NCBI RefSeq assembly: GCF_900100375.1
Contig: NZ_FNEZ01000007.1
Span: 124,001 to 188,000 of the forward strand
DNA: 64,000 nucleotides
DNA from: Flavobacterium noncentrifugens
Lineage (GTDB): Bacteria > Bacteroidota > Bacteroidia > Flavobacteriales > Flavobacteriaceae
Reading direction: 5' to 3'
A program made the position numbers and the translations under genes. The notes beneath the pieces are model-generated. The model was given only the letters and a program-made list of their open reading frames with translations, did not search any database and had not been told where the DNA came from. Position 1 is the first letter of the stretch. Each line of letters opens with the position of its first letter. Below, piece after piece: positions 1 through 7,359 of this stretch.

Positions 1-1233
1 AAAATTGGAATGCACCGCCGTATAATCGTCCTGAACCGTCATCACGCTATCGATTACGTCAAAATTCAGGTAGAAATCATTGTAAAAAGTTCCGGCAGGG
101 AGAAATACCGACATGTCGCCTTTTTCAAAACTGCTATCGGTTTTTGCTTTTACGAAATACGGCGTTTTTACCGTTTCAGAGGGCACTTTTGCAGGCGAAA
201 CAGCATATTCGATCGGGATTATAATTGTGGTTTTATTGCCACTGAAATCGGAAACTTCAATTCGGTAAGACAGCATTACATTTGGCGCCATCTGGATCAA
301 TCCGTTTCCTGCACTTGCGTGAATGATACTCAGTGGGAAAGATTGCCGCATGAACAATTGCTGCACGCGCACTTTTGTCTTTTTGTACCTTGGATAATCG
401 ATCAGCGCATTGACATATCGGCCTTCGTCGAAAGCGAAAGTATCAAATTGGTAACTGAAATTCGATTGTCCGTTATAAAACGTTTCGGCTTTATAAATAC
501 CGTTATTATTATACGAAACATCGTCAAAATCGTTGGCTGTAATCCCAAATCCGAGTTGTCCGCTGGCAAGCACTTTTTCAGCAATGAAACTTCCGTCGGG
601 CTGCAACGATAAATTAATCATAATCGGGCGCGACGATTGGTTTACGACGCTGCTGTCGCCAATTGGATAAGCCACCAAAGAAGTTACAATCGGCCTTTTG
701 GTGTCTTTAATTTCCAATCCAAATAACAGCGGATTAATCACTTTTTCTGATTTGGTATCGCGGAATTCAAAATGCAAATGCGGACCTTCAGAACCGCCGG
801 TATTTCCCGAATAGGCAATCGTATCGCCTTTTTTAATCGGAAATTCACCAGGTTTTGGCAAATAATCAATTTCGTAAGATTGTTCTTTATATTGTTCCTT
901 CTGAATAAAATCCTCAACACCTTTGTAGCCTTTTTGCAAATGCCCGTAAACCGTTGTGTAGCCGTTTGGATGGTCGATGTAAATGGCTTTTCCGTAACCA
1001 TACGGAGAAATCCTGATCCGGGAAATATAGCCATCTGCGGAAGCGTGAACGATCTGACCTTCTTTTTGCTGGGTTTTAAAATCAAAGCCGGCATGAAAAT
1101 GATTGGGGCGCAATTCACCAAAATTTCCCGAAAGCTGCATCGGAATGTCCATTGGCTGCCGAAAATAATCTTTCGGATAATTGACTTGAGAAAAAAGCGG
1201 CATGTAAGCTAGTAAAAGGAGTGTATATTTCAT
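1..1233 (-). CDS. M23 family metallopeptidase (LytM-like), 3' end outside window
   Basis: A secreted zinc endopeptidase that should cleave peptidoglycan peptide cross-bridges or act as an amidase activator. Translation from the ATG at 1233 stays open for 411 codons to the window edge, so the C-terminus is missing. The start MKYTLLLLAYMPLFSQ is a signal peptide. The M23 core lies near the N-terminus: HxxxD at His47-Asp51 (HAGFD), YGH at His98 and HLHFE at 152-156, together giving the zinc ligands and catalytic His. The C-terminal part (about residues 165-411) is beta-rich and I recognise no named domain in it. It is transcribed leftward and divergently from the small coiled-coil gene at 1418. 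Confidence 0.88.
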   Translation of the reverse strand, partial: MKYTLLLLAYMPLFSQVNYPKDYFRQPMDIPMQLSGNFGELRPNHFHAGFDFKTQQKEGQIVHASADGYISRIRISPYGYGKAIYIDHPNGYTTVYGHLQKGYKGVEDFIQKEQYKEQSYEIDYLPKPGEFPIKKGDTIAYSGNTGGSEGPHLHFEFRDTKSEKVINPLLFGLEIKDTKRPIVTSLVAYPIGDSSVVNQSSRPIMINLSLQPDGSFIAEKVLASGQLGFGITANDFDDVSYNNNGIYKAETFYNGQSNFSYQFDTFAFDEGRYVNALIDYPRYKKTKVRVQQLFMRQSFPLSIIHASAGNGLIQMAPNVMLSYRIEVSDFSGNKTTIIIPIEYAVSPAKVPSETVKTPYFVKAKTDSSFEKGDMSVFLPAGTFYNDFYLNFDVIDSVMTVQDDYTAVHSNF

Positions 1234-1359
1234 GATAAAGGTTTTCGCTAATATAAAAAAAGTGGTCGTATTCCCGAAAAAAATTCTAGTTTATAACTCC
1301 TTATTTTACATGTTATTGCAGGCAAACATCTTAGCGTTGGGAAAATTTTAATAAAAGTA

Positions 1360-1390
1360 TTGGTTTAATTGGATTGGAATATTAACTTTG
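1360..1390 (+). promoter_or_regulatory. Bacteroidota-type promoter for the coiled-coil/zapA operon
   Basis: TTG at 1360-1362 and TAACTTTG at 1383-1390 are separated by 20 bp, matching the Bacteroidota primary-sigma consensus (-33 TTTG, -7 TAnnTTTG). Transcription would start near 1395, about 23 nt before the ATG at 1418. Confidence 0.65.
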
Positions 1391-1417
1391 TAGGATTAGT
1401 AATGAACTTTGACTTAA

Positions 1418-1708
1418 ATGAGTGAGATTGTAGAAATTATTGATACTCTTGAAGGAAGGCTAAAAAAACTATTGCAGAAAATAGCGGTTTTAGAACAAAC
1501 TTCGGCGGATTTAAAGCAAGAGTTGCAAAAAGCTACAGGAACCATACACAATCAATCGGGCGAGATTGAGACGCTCAAAAAGCAGTATGACACACTCAAA
1601 ATAGCCAATTCATTGCTTGGCAGTGACGACAATAAAAGAGATACCAAGCTTAAGATAAATTCATTAATTCGGGAAATAGATTACTGTATCGCGCAACTTG
1701 CAGATTAA
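1418..1708 (+). CDS. Small coiled-coil protein upstream of ZapA
   Basis: A 96-residue protein of unknown function. Most of its length (residues 4-75) is a charged, leucine-rich helix with heptad spacing typical of a parallel coiled coil. There is no signal peptide or membrane segment, so it should be cytoplasmic. It ends 4 nt before the zapA start and shares the promoter at 1360-1390, so the two are almost certainly co-transcribed. In E. coli ZapA binds the short coiled-coil protein ZapB (about 80 aa), which is also a nearly pure coiled coil. By size, shape and context this protein could play the ZapB role; that is inference, not a homology call. Confidence 0.8.
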   Translation: MSEIVEIIDTLEGRLKKLLQKIAVLEQTSADLKQELQKATGTIHNQSGEIETLKKQYDTLKIANSLLGSDDNKRDTKLKINSLIREIDYCIAQLAD

Positions 1709-1712
1709 AAAT

Positions 1713-2006
1713 ATGGATGGAAAGCTTAAAATCAAATTATCAATCGCAGACCGCGTGTACCCGTTAACGGTAGAGCCGTCGCAGGAAGAAGGCCTTAGAA
1801 GCGCTTCCAAAAAGATTGATGCAATGATCAAGCAATTCGAAGAAAACTATGCTGTTCGCGACAAACAGGATGTTTTGGCCATGTGCGCTTTACAATTTGC
1901 CTCACAACTGGAGCAAAAGCAAATCGACAACTCGATCGACGGCACGGAAACCATCGAACGCATTAAAAAAATGAATGATTTAATCGCGAATTATCTCGAT
2001 AAGTAA
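1713..2006 (+). CDS. zapA: Cell division protein ZapA
   Basis: ZapA binds FtsZ and bundles protofilaments at the division ring. The 97-residue product has the ZapA fold order: an N-terminal beta hairpin carrying the IADRVYPLTV stretch, then a long C-terminal helix for dimer and tetramer formation that contains the family-typical run ALQFASQLEQ. The ATG at 1713 is chosen over an in-frame TTG at 1698, which would overlap the preceding gene. It is followed by a structured non-coding RNA and then rny, an arrangement common in Bacteroidota. Confidence 0.88.
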   Translation: MDGKLKIKLSIADRVYPLTVEPSQEEGLRSASKKIDAMIKQFEENYAVRDKQDVLAMCALQFASQLEQKQIDNSIDGTETIERIKKMNDLIANYLDK

Positions 2007-2037
2007 TAAAACACGTTCTTTACATAACTAAGATACT

Positions 2038-2196
2038 GCCTACATTAGTTCATATTGGTAAACTCAACACTAACATTTTAGAATGAGCAAATCATCGCTA
2101 CTAAAGCAAGCTGCCCTGAGCAGATCCTTGAACAGCGAGTTAGCTCAAAACTTGTCTTTTCGAGTTTATTCACACAACTGATGTAGGCTTTTTTTT
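2038..2196 (+). ncRNA. ssrS: Structured RNA, probable 6S RNA (SsrS)
   Basis: The 210-bp gap between zapA and rny contains a long-range stem. The 13-mer GCCTACATTAGTT (2038-2050) pairs with AACTGATGTAGGC (2176-2188), with only one G-U wobble, and eight T residues follow at 2189-2196. That is a closing stem with a built-in terminator around a roughly 125-nt interior, the overall design of 6S RNA, which binds the RNA polymerase holoenzyme. 6S RNA genes commonly sit next to zapA (ssrS-zapA in E. coli). I could not run a covariance model, so the 6S name rests on architecture and location. Confidence 0.68.
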
Positions 2197-2216
2197 ATAT
2201 ATAACCCTCACTTAAC

Positions 2217-3779
2217 ATGGACATTTTAACAATAATTATCTCAGCAATCGTCGGCATCGCCGCAGGTTTTGCCATCGCCAAAATGATGGAAAAAAGCAAC
2301 GTCTCAAACCTGATTAAAAACGCGAAAAAAGAAGCCGGCTCGATCTTAAAAGACGCCAATCTCGAAGCAGAAAACATCAAAAAGGACAAAATCCTCCAGG
2401 CAAAAGAAAAATTCATCGAATTAAAAGCAGAACACGAGCAAGTCATCCTTGGCCGTGACAAAAAGGTTGCTGAAGTTGAAAAACGCATCCGCGACAAAGA
2501 ATCTTTAGTTTCAGGCGAATTGGCAAAAGCAAAAAAAATCAATGACGATTACGAAGCCAAGACCAAGGAATACGAAACCAAGATCGAAACCCTCGACAGG
2601 AAACGCGACGAAGTCGAAAAAATGCACAAAAGCCAGCTGAACCAACTCGAAGTCATTTCAGGCTTGTCTGCTGAAGAAGCGAAAGATCAATTGGTTGAAG
2701 GTTTAAAAGCCGAAGCCAAAACCAAAGCGATGTCGCACATCCAGGACACGATTGAAGAAGCAAAATTGACTGCGCAGCAGGAAGCTAAAAAAATCATCAT
2801 TTCCACCATTCAACGCGTTGGAACCGAAGAAGCCGTAGAAAATTGCGTATCTGTTTTCAACATCGAATCAGACGATGTCAAAGGAAGAATCATCGGGCGT
2901 GAAGGAAGAAACATCCGCGCACTTGAAGCTGCAACCGGAGTAGAAATCATCGTTGACGATACGCCTGAAGCCATAATCTTATCGTGTTTCGATCCTGTAA
3001 GAAGGGAAATTGCACGTCTGGCATTGCACAAACTAGTAACCGACGGCCGCATTCACCCGGCGCGAATCGAGGAAGTCGTAGCAAAAACCGCCAAACAAAT
3101 CGACGACGAAATTATTGAAGTCGGAAAACGCACGGTAATCGATCTCGGAATCCACGGATTGCACCCTGAATTGATTAAAGTGGTTGGAAGAATGAAATAC
3201 CGTTCCTCTTACGGACAAAATTTATTGCAACACTCGCGTGAAGTTTCGAAACTTTGCGGAATCATGGCAGCCGAACTCGGATTGAACGTAAAACTCGCTA
3301 AAAGAGCCGGATTGTTACACGATATCGGAAAAGTGCCTGACGCCGAAAGCGATTTGCCACACGCACTTTTAGGAATGCAATGGGCCGAGAAATACGGTGA
3401 AAAAGAAGAAGTGTGCAACGCCATCGGAGCGCACCACGACGAGATCGAAATGAAATATTTGCTCTCGCCGATTGTTCAGGTTTGTGATGCAATCTCTGGT
3501 GCAAGACCGGGCGCACGCCGCCAGGTTCTCGATTCTTACATCCAGCGTTTGAAAGATTTGGAAGAAGTGGCTTACGGGTTCAGCGGTGTAAAAAGCGCTT
3601 ACGCGATCCAGGCCGGACGCGAATTGCGTGTCATCGTAGAAAGCGAAAAAGTTACCGACGACAACGCGGTCAGCTTATCATTCGAAATCTCGCAAAAGAT
3701 CCAGACAGAAATGACGTATCCCGGACAGGTAAAAGTCACGGTGATCCGTGAAACAAGAGCGGTGAATATTGCGAAATAA
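2217..3779 (+). CDS. rny: Ribonuclease Y
   Basis: Membrane-anchored endoribonuclease that starts mRNA decay. The 520-residue product matches the family length of about 520. It has an N-terminal membrane helix (residues 2-22), a long charged coiled coil (about 25-190), a KH RNA-binding domain with the GRIIGREGRNIRALE loop (about residues 222-236) and an HD phosphohydrolase domain whose metal-binding HDIGK is near residue 370. It follows the 6S-like RNA and is closed by a terminator at 3826-3850. The start is the only ATG that preserves the membrane helix. Confidence 0.96.
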   Translation: MDILTIIISAIVGIAAGFAIAKMMEKSNVSNLIKNAKKEAGSILKDANLEAENIKKDKILQAKEKFIELKAEHEQVILGRDKKVAEVEKRIRDKESLVSGELAKAKKINDDYEAKTKEYETKIETLDRKRDEVEKMHKSQLNQLEVISGLSAEEAKDQLVEGLKAEAKTKAMSHIQDTIEEAKLTAQQEAKKIIISTIQRVGTEEAVENCVSVFNIESDDVKGRIIGREGRNIRALEAATGVEIIVDDTPEAIILSCFDPVRREIARLALHKLVTDGRIHPARIEEVVAKTAKQIDDEIIEVGKRTVIDLGIHGLHPELIKVVGRMKYRSSYGQNLLQHSREVSKLCGIMAAELGLNVKLAKRAGLLHDIGKVPDAESDLPHALLGMQWAEKYGEKEEVCNAIGAHHDEIEMKYLLSPIVQVCDAISGARPGARRQVLDSYIQRLKDLEEVAYGFSGVKSAYAIQAGRELRVIVESEKVTDDNAVSLSFEISQKIQTEMTYPGQVKVTVIRETRAVNIAK

Positions 3780-3782
3780 TTC

Positions 3783-3806
3783 AGTTGAAAGTCAAAAAGT
3801 CGAAAG
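3783..3806. repeat. Heptamer-periodic tract after rny
   Basis: Immediately after the rny stop the sequence runs AGTTGAA / AGTCAAA / AAGTCGA / AAGG, imperfect 7-bp units. A looser CTTT-rich tract of mixed 7- and 8-bp spacing (4004-4060) runs into the end of xerD. Both belong with the other 7-bp-period tracts in this window. Confidence 0.5.
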
Positions 3807-3825
3807 GCTTATTTATAGAAAAAAT

Positions 3826-3850
3826 CCGGGCATTATTGTCCGGTTTTTTT
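3826..3850 (+). terminator. Intrinsic terminator of rny
   Basis: A 7-bp stem CCGGGCA / TGTCCGG (one G-U) with a TTAT loop, followed by a run of seven T at 3844-3850. Confidence 0.8.
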
Positions 3851-3860
3851 ATTTGCATTT

Positions 3861-3956
3861 GGGCGTTGCCTGTGGCCGGGCTGTACGTTGCAATGTTTTA
3901 CGGCTTCGCTGCGCTGCGCCGCTAAAACGATTTCCGCTTCCATCCCTAACGCGGCC
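3861..3956 (+). repeat. GC-rich palindromic intergenic element, copy 1
   Basis: A GC-rich island in an AT-rich gap between convergent rny and xerD. It opens with GGGCGTTGCC and closes with CCATCCCTAACGCGG. The centre can fold through GTTTTA(C)GGC against GCC(GC)TAAAAC. The reverse complement of the copy at 14652-14731 has the same two ends. ORFs crossing it have no family resemblance and are not called. Confidence 0.7.
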
Positions 3957-4053
3957 ATACCTGAAGCATCGTAACAACAATCAGGACTTTTATTAACAAC
4001 AAACTTTTGACTTTGCAACTTTCGCATTTTTGCGGCTTTGTGATTTTCGCCTT

Positions 4054-4956
4054 TCAACTGTTCTTCCTCGGATGAAACGCATGCATGACCTGCGTCAAAT
4101 GCTTTCTGTCCAGATGTACGTAAATTTCAGTTGTAGTAATCGATTCATGGCCAAGCATCAGCTGGATCGAACGCAGATCGGCACCGTTTTCCAATAAGTG
4201 CGTGGCAAACGAATGCCGGAAGGTATGCGGGCTAATGGTTTTATTCAGGTTGATCTTATCTGCCAGGTTTTTAATGATCGTAAAAATCATGGCACGTGTC
4301 AGTTGCTTTCCGCGCCGGTTTAGAAACAAAGTATCTTCGGCGCCTTTCTGAATATTCAAATGTGGACGAACTGAATTTTTGTAGATTTCGATATACTTTC
4401 TGGTCAGGTTTCCAATCGGGACAAAACGCTGCTTATTTCCTTTTCCGGTAATTTTGATAAACCCTTCATCGAAAAACAAATCGGAGATTTTGAGCGTCAC
4501 CAATTCGGAAACGCGCAATCCGCAGCCATAAAGTGTTTCGAGCATTGCGCGGTTGCGTTCGCCTTCGGGCAAGCTTAAATCAACAGCATCAATTAGCGCA
4601 TCAATTTCAGACAATGCCAAAGTGTCGGGAAGCTTGCGCCCGGTTTTTGGTGTTTCGATTAGCTCGAGCGGATTGTCATTTCGGTAATCTTCAAAGATCA
4701 GATACGAAAAAAAACTTTTCAAGCCTGAAATGATCCGTGCCTGAGAACGCGCATTGACTTCTTTCGAAACCGAATAAATGAATTGCTGCAGGGTTTCTTC
4801 GGAGATTTTCACAGGGGAAACCTCCATCGATGATGCTTCAAGAAACGTGAGCACCCGTTCGATATCGAATGTGTAATTATCGATCGTGTTTTTCGAAAGC
4901 CCGCGTTCAATCCTCAAATACGACTGATAACTTTTGATGTAACTTTTCCAATCCAT
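4054..4956 (-). CDS. xerD: Tyrosine recombinase XerD
   Basis: Site-specific recombinase that resolves chromosome dimers at dif with XerC. The 300-residue product has the standard length: an N-terminal SAM-like core-binding domain (residues 1-90) and a C-terminal catalytic domain. Catalytic residues seen are Arg in YGCGLRVSE, Lys in TGKGNKQR, HTFRH, His in LGHES and the nucleophile Tyr in TEIYVH. The ATG at 4956 gives the family-typical MDWKSYIKSYQ start; an upstream ATG at 4995 would run through the hairpin terminator at 4984-5010. Its end lies within a CTTT-rich repeat tract. Confidence 0.93.
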   Translation of the reverse strand: MDWKSYIKSYQSYLRIERGLSKNTIDNYTFDIERVLTFLEASSMEVSPVKISEETLQQFIYSVSKEVNARSQARIISGLKSFFSYLIFEDYRNDNPLELIETPKTGRKLPDTLALSEIDALIDAVDLSLPEGERNRAMLETLYGCGLRVSELVTLKISDLFFDEGFIKITGKGNKQRFVPIGNLTRKYIEIYKNSVRPHLNIQKGAEDTLFLNRRGKQLTRAMIFTIIKNLADKINLNKTISPHTFRHSFATHLLENGADLRSIQLMLGHESITTTEIYVHLDRKHLTQVMHAFHPRKNS

Positions 4957-4983
4957 CCTACAAATTAAGGTTATTTTCACGCA

Positions 4984-5010
4984 TAAAAAAAGCATCCAGT
5001 ACGGATGCTT
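4984..5010 (-). terminator. Terminator downstream of the 222-aa beta-barrel gene
   Basis: Stem AAGCATCC (4990-4997) with GGATGCTT (5003-5010) and a 5-nt loop. On the minus strand it is followed by a T run (A-run 4984-4990). It lies only 28 nt upstream of the xerD ATG. Confidence 0.7.
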
Positions 5011-5033
5011 TATATTTTGAACTCAGGAACAAT

Positions 5034-5702
5034 TTAGAATCTGTAACCAATTGAGGCCTGGAAAACCCCATTGTGAATGCCCTTGTCGTAATCATAATCA
5101 TTAAAGTCATCATTGTCATCATTTCTGTTGTAATCGTTTTTGTCAATGCTTGAAAGCCCGATGGTATAACGTGCCTGCACAAAAAGATTGTTGGTGAAAT
5201 AATACGAAGCACCAAGATTGAATCCGGCATCGAGTGTTCTCAGATTGCCTTTGATATCATTTTTTCTTGATATGGTAGAAACATCGTTGCCATCAACTTC
5301 TGTATAAGTATATTTGTTTTCAGCATTGACTAAAAATCCGATTTGCGGACCGGCTTCAAGGCTTAACGCCGGAATGACATAAAACTTGGCCATTACCGGA
5401 ATGTTGATGTAAGTCAGGTTGAGCTTTTCTTCATTGGTGTAACGGTTGTTGCCAAATGATTCGGTATAATCGTTTTTCGCACCCTGAAGCGACAAAAGCA
5501 ACTCGGGCTGGATCGCAAATTTGTTTGTGATTTTAATTTCTACAAGTCCGCCCACATGTGCGCCAATTTTGGCCTCGGCATTTTCAATATTCCCGGTAAG
5601 CGTGGAAACATTCAATCCTGCTTTTACTCCGAATCTTGCCGTTTGCGCCTGGGCAAATCCGATTGCAAATAATGCGACTGCTGCTAAAAAAACCTTTTTC
5701 AT
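5034..5702 (-). CDS. Outer-membrane beta-barrel (PorT/OMP_b-brl_2-like), paralogue 1
   Basis: A 222-residue outer-membrane protein of the small PorT-like beta-barrel family. The first 20 residues, MKKVFLAAVALFAIGFAQAQ, are a signal peptide. The mature part starts with the family hallmark RFGVKAGLN and alternates amphipathic strands with Asn/Asp-rich loops, ending in an aromatic residue (GYRF) as BAM substrates do. It is the first of four related genes at 5.0-7.9 kb. It has its own terminator (4984-5010) and a -7-like element embedded in a 16-bp palindrome at 5730-5745. Specific role unknown; members are general OM barrels and are not proof of T9SS function. Confidence 0.88.
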   Translation of the reverse strand: MKKVFLAAVALFAIGFAQAQTARFGVKAGLNVSTLTGNIENAEAKIGAHVGGLVEIKITNKFAIQPELLLSLQGAKNDYTESFGNNRYTNEEKLNLTYINIPVMAKFYVIPALSLEAGPQIGFLVNAENKYTYTEVDGNDVSTISRKNDIKGNLRTLDAGFNLGASYYFTNNLFVQARYTIGLSSIDKNDYNRNDDNDDFNDYDYDKGIHNGVFQASIGYRF

Positions 5703-5727
5703 GTTTTATTTTTTTGAATTAGTCCTG

Positions 5728-5745
5728 CAAACTTAGGCCTAAGTT
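5728..5745 (-). promoter_or_regulatory. -7 element within a 16-bp perfect palindrome (operator candidate)
   Basis: On the minus strand TAAGTTTG (5735-5728) fits the Bacteroidota -7 consensus, 26 nt before the ATG at 5702. It overlaps the perfect palindrome AACTTAGGCCTAAGTT (5730-5745). A dimeric repressor bound there would cover the -7 element. No good -33 TTTG is seen. Confidence 0.5.
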
Positions 5746-5783
5746 GGTACAGCGGTGTTACAGCAATAACAGAAAATGTTATA

Positions 5784-5810
5784 TATAAAAAAACCTCCCA
5801 ATGGGAGGTT
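5784..5810 (-). terminator. Terminator of paralogue 2
   Basis: Perfect 8-bp stem AACCTCCC / GGGAGGTT with a 3-nt loop. On the minus strand it is followed by a T run (forward A-run 5788-5793). Confidence 0.8.
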
Positions 5811-5832
5811 TTATATGCTTGTTTAATTCTGA

Positions 5833-6519
5833 TTAGAATTTGTAACCTAAAGAGATTGACAATACGCTGTTTCTTGTTTTGAAATAGCTGCCATATGCTC
5901 CTAAATCTAAATCTTCGTCATTGTTTCCATCTTCAGCAATATCGCTTAAACCAATGTTGTAACGAACACTTGCGAATAAATTTTCAGTAAATTCATAACC
6001 TGCACCAACGTTTACACCAAAGTCAATTGATTTATATGCATCTTTTACATCTACATCTGTACTTGCACTCATGGTTACATCACCATCGGTTTCAGTATAC
6101 TCAGATTTGTTTTTTGCTGAAATTAAAAATCCAACCTGCGGACCAGCTTCAATGAATAATTTTTCAATCGGGTAAAATTTAACCATTACCGGTACATTGA
6201 TGTAGGAAAGGCTGATTTTGTCTTCAGAAGAATAGCTGTAACCGTCGAAATCAGCTTCTGAACTTTTAACTTTAGTTCCTTGTAATGAATACAAAACCTC
6301 TGGTTGGATTGCAAATTTGTCGCTGATTTTGATTTCAACAAATCCACCAACATGAAATCCCGGTTTCATTTTGTTGTCATTGCTATAACCATCTAAATTA
6401 CCATAATCAGTAGTAAGATTGGCTAAGTTAAGACCAGCTTTTGCTCCAAATTTAATATCCTGAGCCTGAGTAAATGCAAAAGCACATAACGCTAATGCCG
6501 TGAGAGTAATTTTTTTCAT
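5833..6519 (-). CDS. Outer-membrane beta-barrel (PorT-like), paralogue 2
   Basis: A 228-residue protein clearly homologous to its neighbour at 5034-5702: signal peptide MKKITLTALALCAFAFTQAQ, then KFGAKAGLNLANL, the shared GFVEIKISDKFAIQPEVL segment near residue 65 and a SLGYKF C-terminus. It should be a small outer-membrane barrel with Asp/Glu-rich external loops. It is followed by its own terminator, so it is likely a single-gene transcript. The approx. 115-bp upstream gap is very AT-rich with only a weak TATATTCG -7-like match. Confidence 0.88.
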   Translation of the reverse strand: MKKITLTALALCAFAFTQAQDIKFGAKAGLNLANLTTDYGNLDGYSNDNKMKPGFHVGGFVEIKISDKFAIQPEVLYSLQGTKVKSSEADFDGYSYSSEDKISLSYINVPVMVKFYPIEKLFIEAGPQVGFLISAKNKSEYTETDGDVTMSASTDVDVKDAYKSIDFGVNVGAGYEFTENLFASVRYNIGLSDIAEDGNNDEDLDLGAYGSYFKTRNSVLSISLGYKF

Positions 6520-6602
6520 TTTTTGTTATTTTTGTTTTGTTTGATGCGAATATATAAAAAAATGTTAATTTGTATAATATTTTTTCATAAAAATAAAAAA
6601 AT

Positions 6603-6629
6603 AAAAAATCCGGCATCGAAACCGGATTT
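6603..6629 (-). terminator. Terminator of paralogue 3
   Basis: Stem AAATCCGG (6606-6613) / CCGGATTT (6622-6629), 8-nt loop, with a T run on the minus strand (forward A-run 6603-6608). Confidence 0.78.
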
Positions 6630-6636
6630 TTTTATG

Positions 6637-7173
6637 TTAAAAACGATAGCCTACACCAGCGTGGATATTGCTGCCAAGATAACCCCCTAAGCTTATATCA
6701 CCTCTGACCTCGACGTAAAAGTCCTGCATTAAATCATAGCTCGCCCCGATATCGAAGCTTGGTGAGAATTGATCATCATCTGCATTTACCGCATAATTAA
6801 GTCCGGGACCGGCCATGGCGTAAAACTTATCAAAGAAAGAATACTTCGCCAATACCGGCACGCCTATCGCCACATAGCCATGATCGCCAGGAACAACAGA
6901 CAGCGTAAGTTCTGGCTGGAGGCGGAATTTATCCACCAGTGCAAAATCAACCAGACCGCCTACGTATATACCAACATTGGATTTATTCGACCCGTTTCCA
7001 TAATAATACGAGTTGTAAATATTATAATAATCATAATTCCCGTAATCATTATCTACTGCAAACTGATCGTAACTGGAGATCATCAAACCTGCTTTTACGC
7101 CAAATCTCATATCCTGTGCATTTGCAAAACCAAGGGCAAATAGGGCAATTGCCATCAATAATACTTTTTTCAT
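6637..7173 (-). CDS. Outer-membrane beta-barrel (PorT-like), paralogue 3 (short)
   Basis: A 178-residue member of the same family: signal peptide MKKVLLMAIALFALGFANAQ, then MRFGVKAGLM, a Tyr/Asn/Gly-rich loop (about residues 37-63), GLVDFALVDKFRLQPELTL and the terminal GVGYRF. It is 40-50 residues shorter than its neighbours, mostly from missing mid-barrel loops, but shows no frameshift. Upstream on the minus strand TAAATTTG (7207-7200) fits a -7 element. It is transcribed divergently from paralogue 4. Confidence 0.85.
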   Translation of the reverse strand: MKKVLLMAIALFALGFANAQDMRFGVKAGLMISSYDQFAVDNDYGNYDYYNIYNSYYYGNGSNKSNVGIYVGGLVDFALVDKFRLQPELTLSVVPGDHGYVAIGVPVLAKYSFFDKFYAMAGPGLNYAVNADDDQFSPSFDIGASYDLMQDFYVEVRGDISLGGYLGSNIHAGVGYRF

Positions 7174-7199
7174 TGTTGTTGTTTTTAAATTAGTATACT

Positions 7200-7207
7200 C
7201 AAATTTA
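7200..7207 (-). promoter_or_regulatory. -7 promoter element, paralogue 3
   Basis: TAAATTTG on the minus strand, 27 nt before the ATG at 7173; no clear -33 element. Confidence 0.45.
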
Positions 7208-7243
7208 ATGTTTTAAAATTGGGCTGCCGGGCGTAAAAACCGC

Positions 7244-7290
7244 AATTGTCAACAATTTTATCAACATTCACTTTGAAAATTGTCAACAAT
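7244..7290. repeat. Repeated TGTCAACAAT sites in a divergent promoter region
   Basis: AATTGT-CA-ACAATT (7244-7257, an inverted repeat with 2-bp spacer) recurs as AATTGTCAACAAT at 7278-7290, 34 bp on. TTATCAACA, a one-base variant of the DnaA box, lies between at 7258-7266. The cluster sits in the 186-bp gap between divergent paralogues 3 and 4 and could be a regulator-binding region. Confidence 0.45.
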
Positions 7291-7326
7291 GAGAGAAATC
7301 ATACCACACAATTCGCGGAATTTAAT

Positions 7327-7334
7327 TAAGTTTG
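7327..7334 (+). promoter_or_regulatory. -7 promoter element, paralogue 4
   Basis: TAAGTTTG matches TAnnTTTG, 25 nt before the ATG at 7360; no clear -33 element. Confidence 0.5.
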
Positions 7335-7359
7335 GAATCATGAATTAATCAAAAAAATA

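Noticed and set aside
10..612. Plus-strand ORF of 200 aa at the left edge
   Set aside because: It is the antisense shadow of the M23 peptidase, whose conserved zinc motifs are on the minus strand.
3769..4057. Small ORFs on both strands after rny
   Set aside because: They run through a terminator and a palindromic repeat and resemble no protein family.
4054..4956. xerD as part of an integrated mobile element
   Set aside because: Length and motifs match the chromosomal XerD; there are no att repeats or cargo genes beside it.
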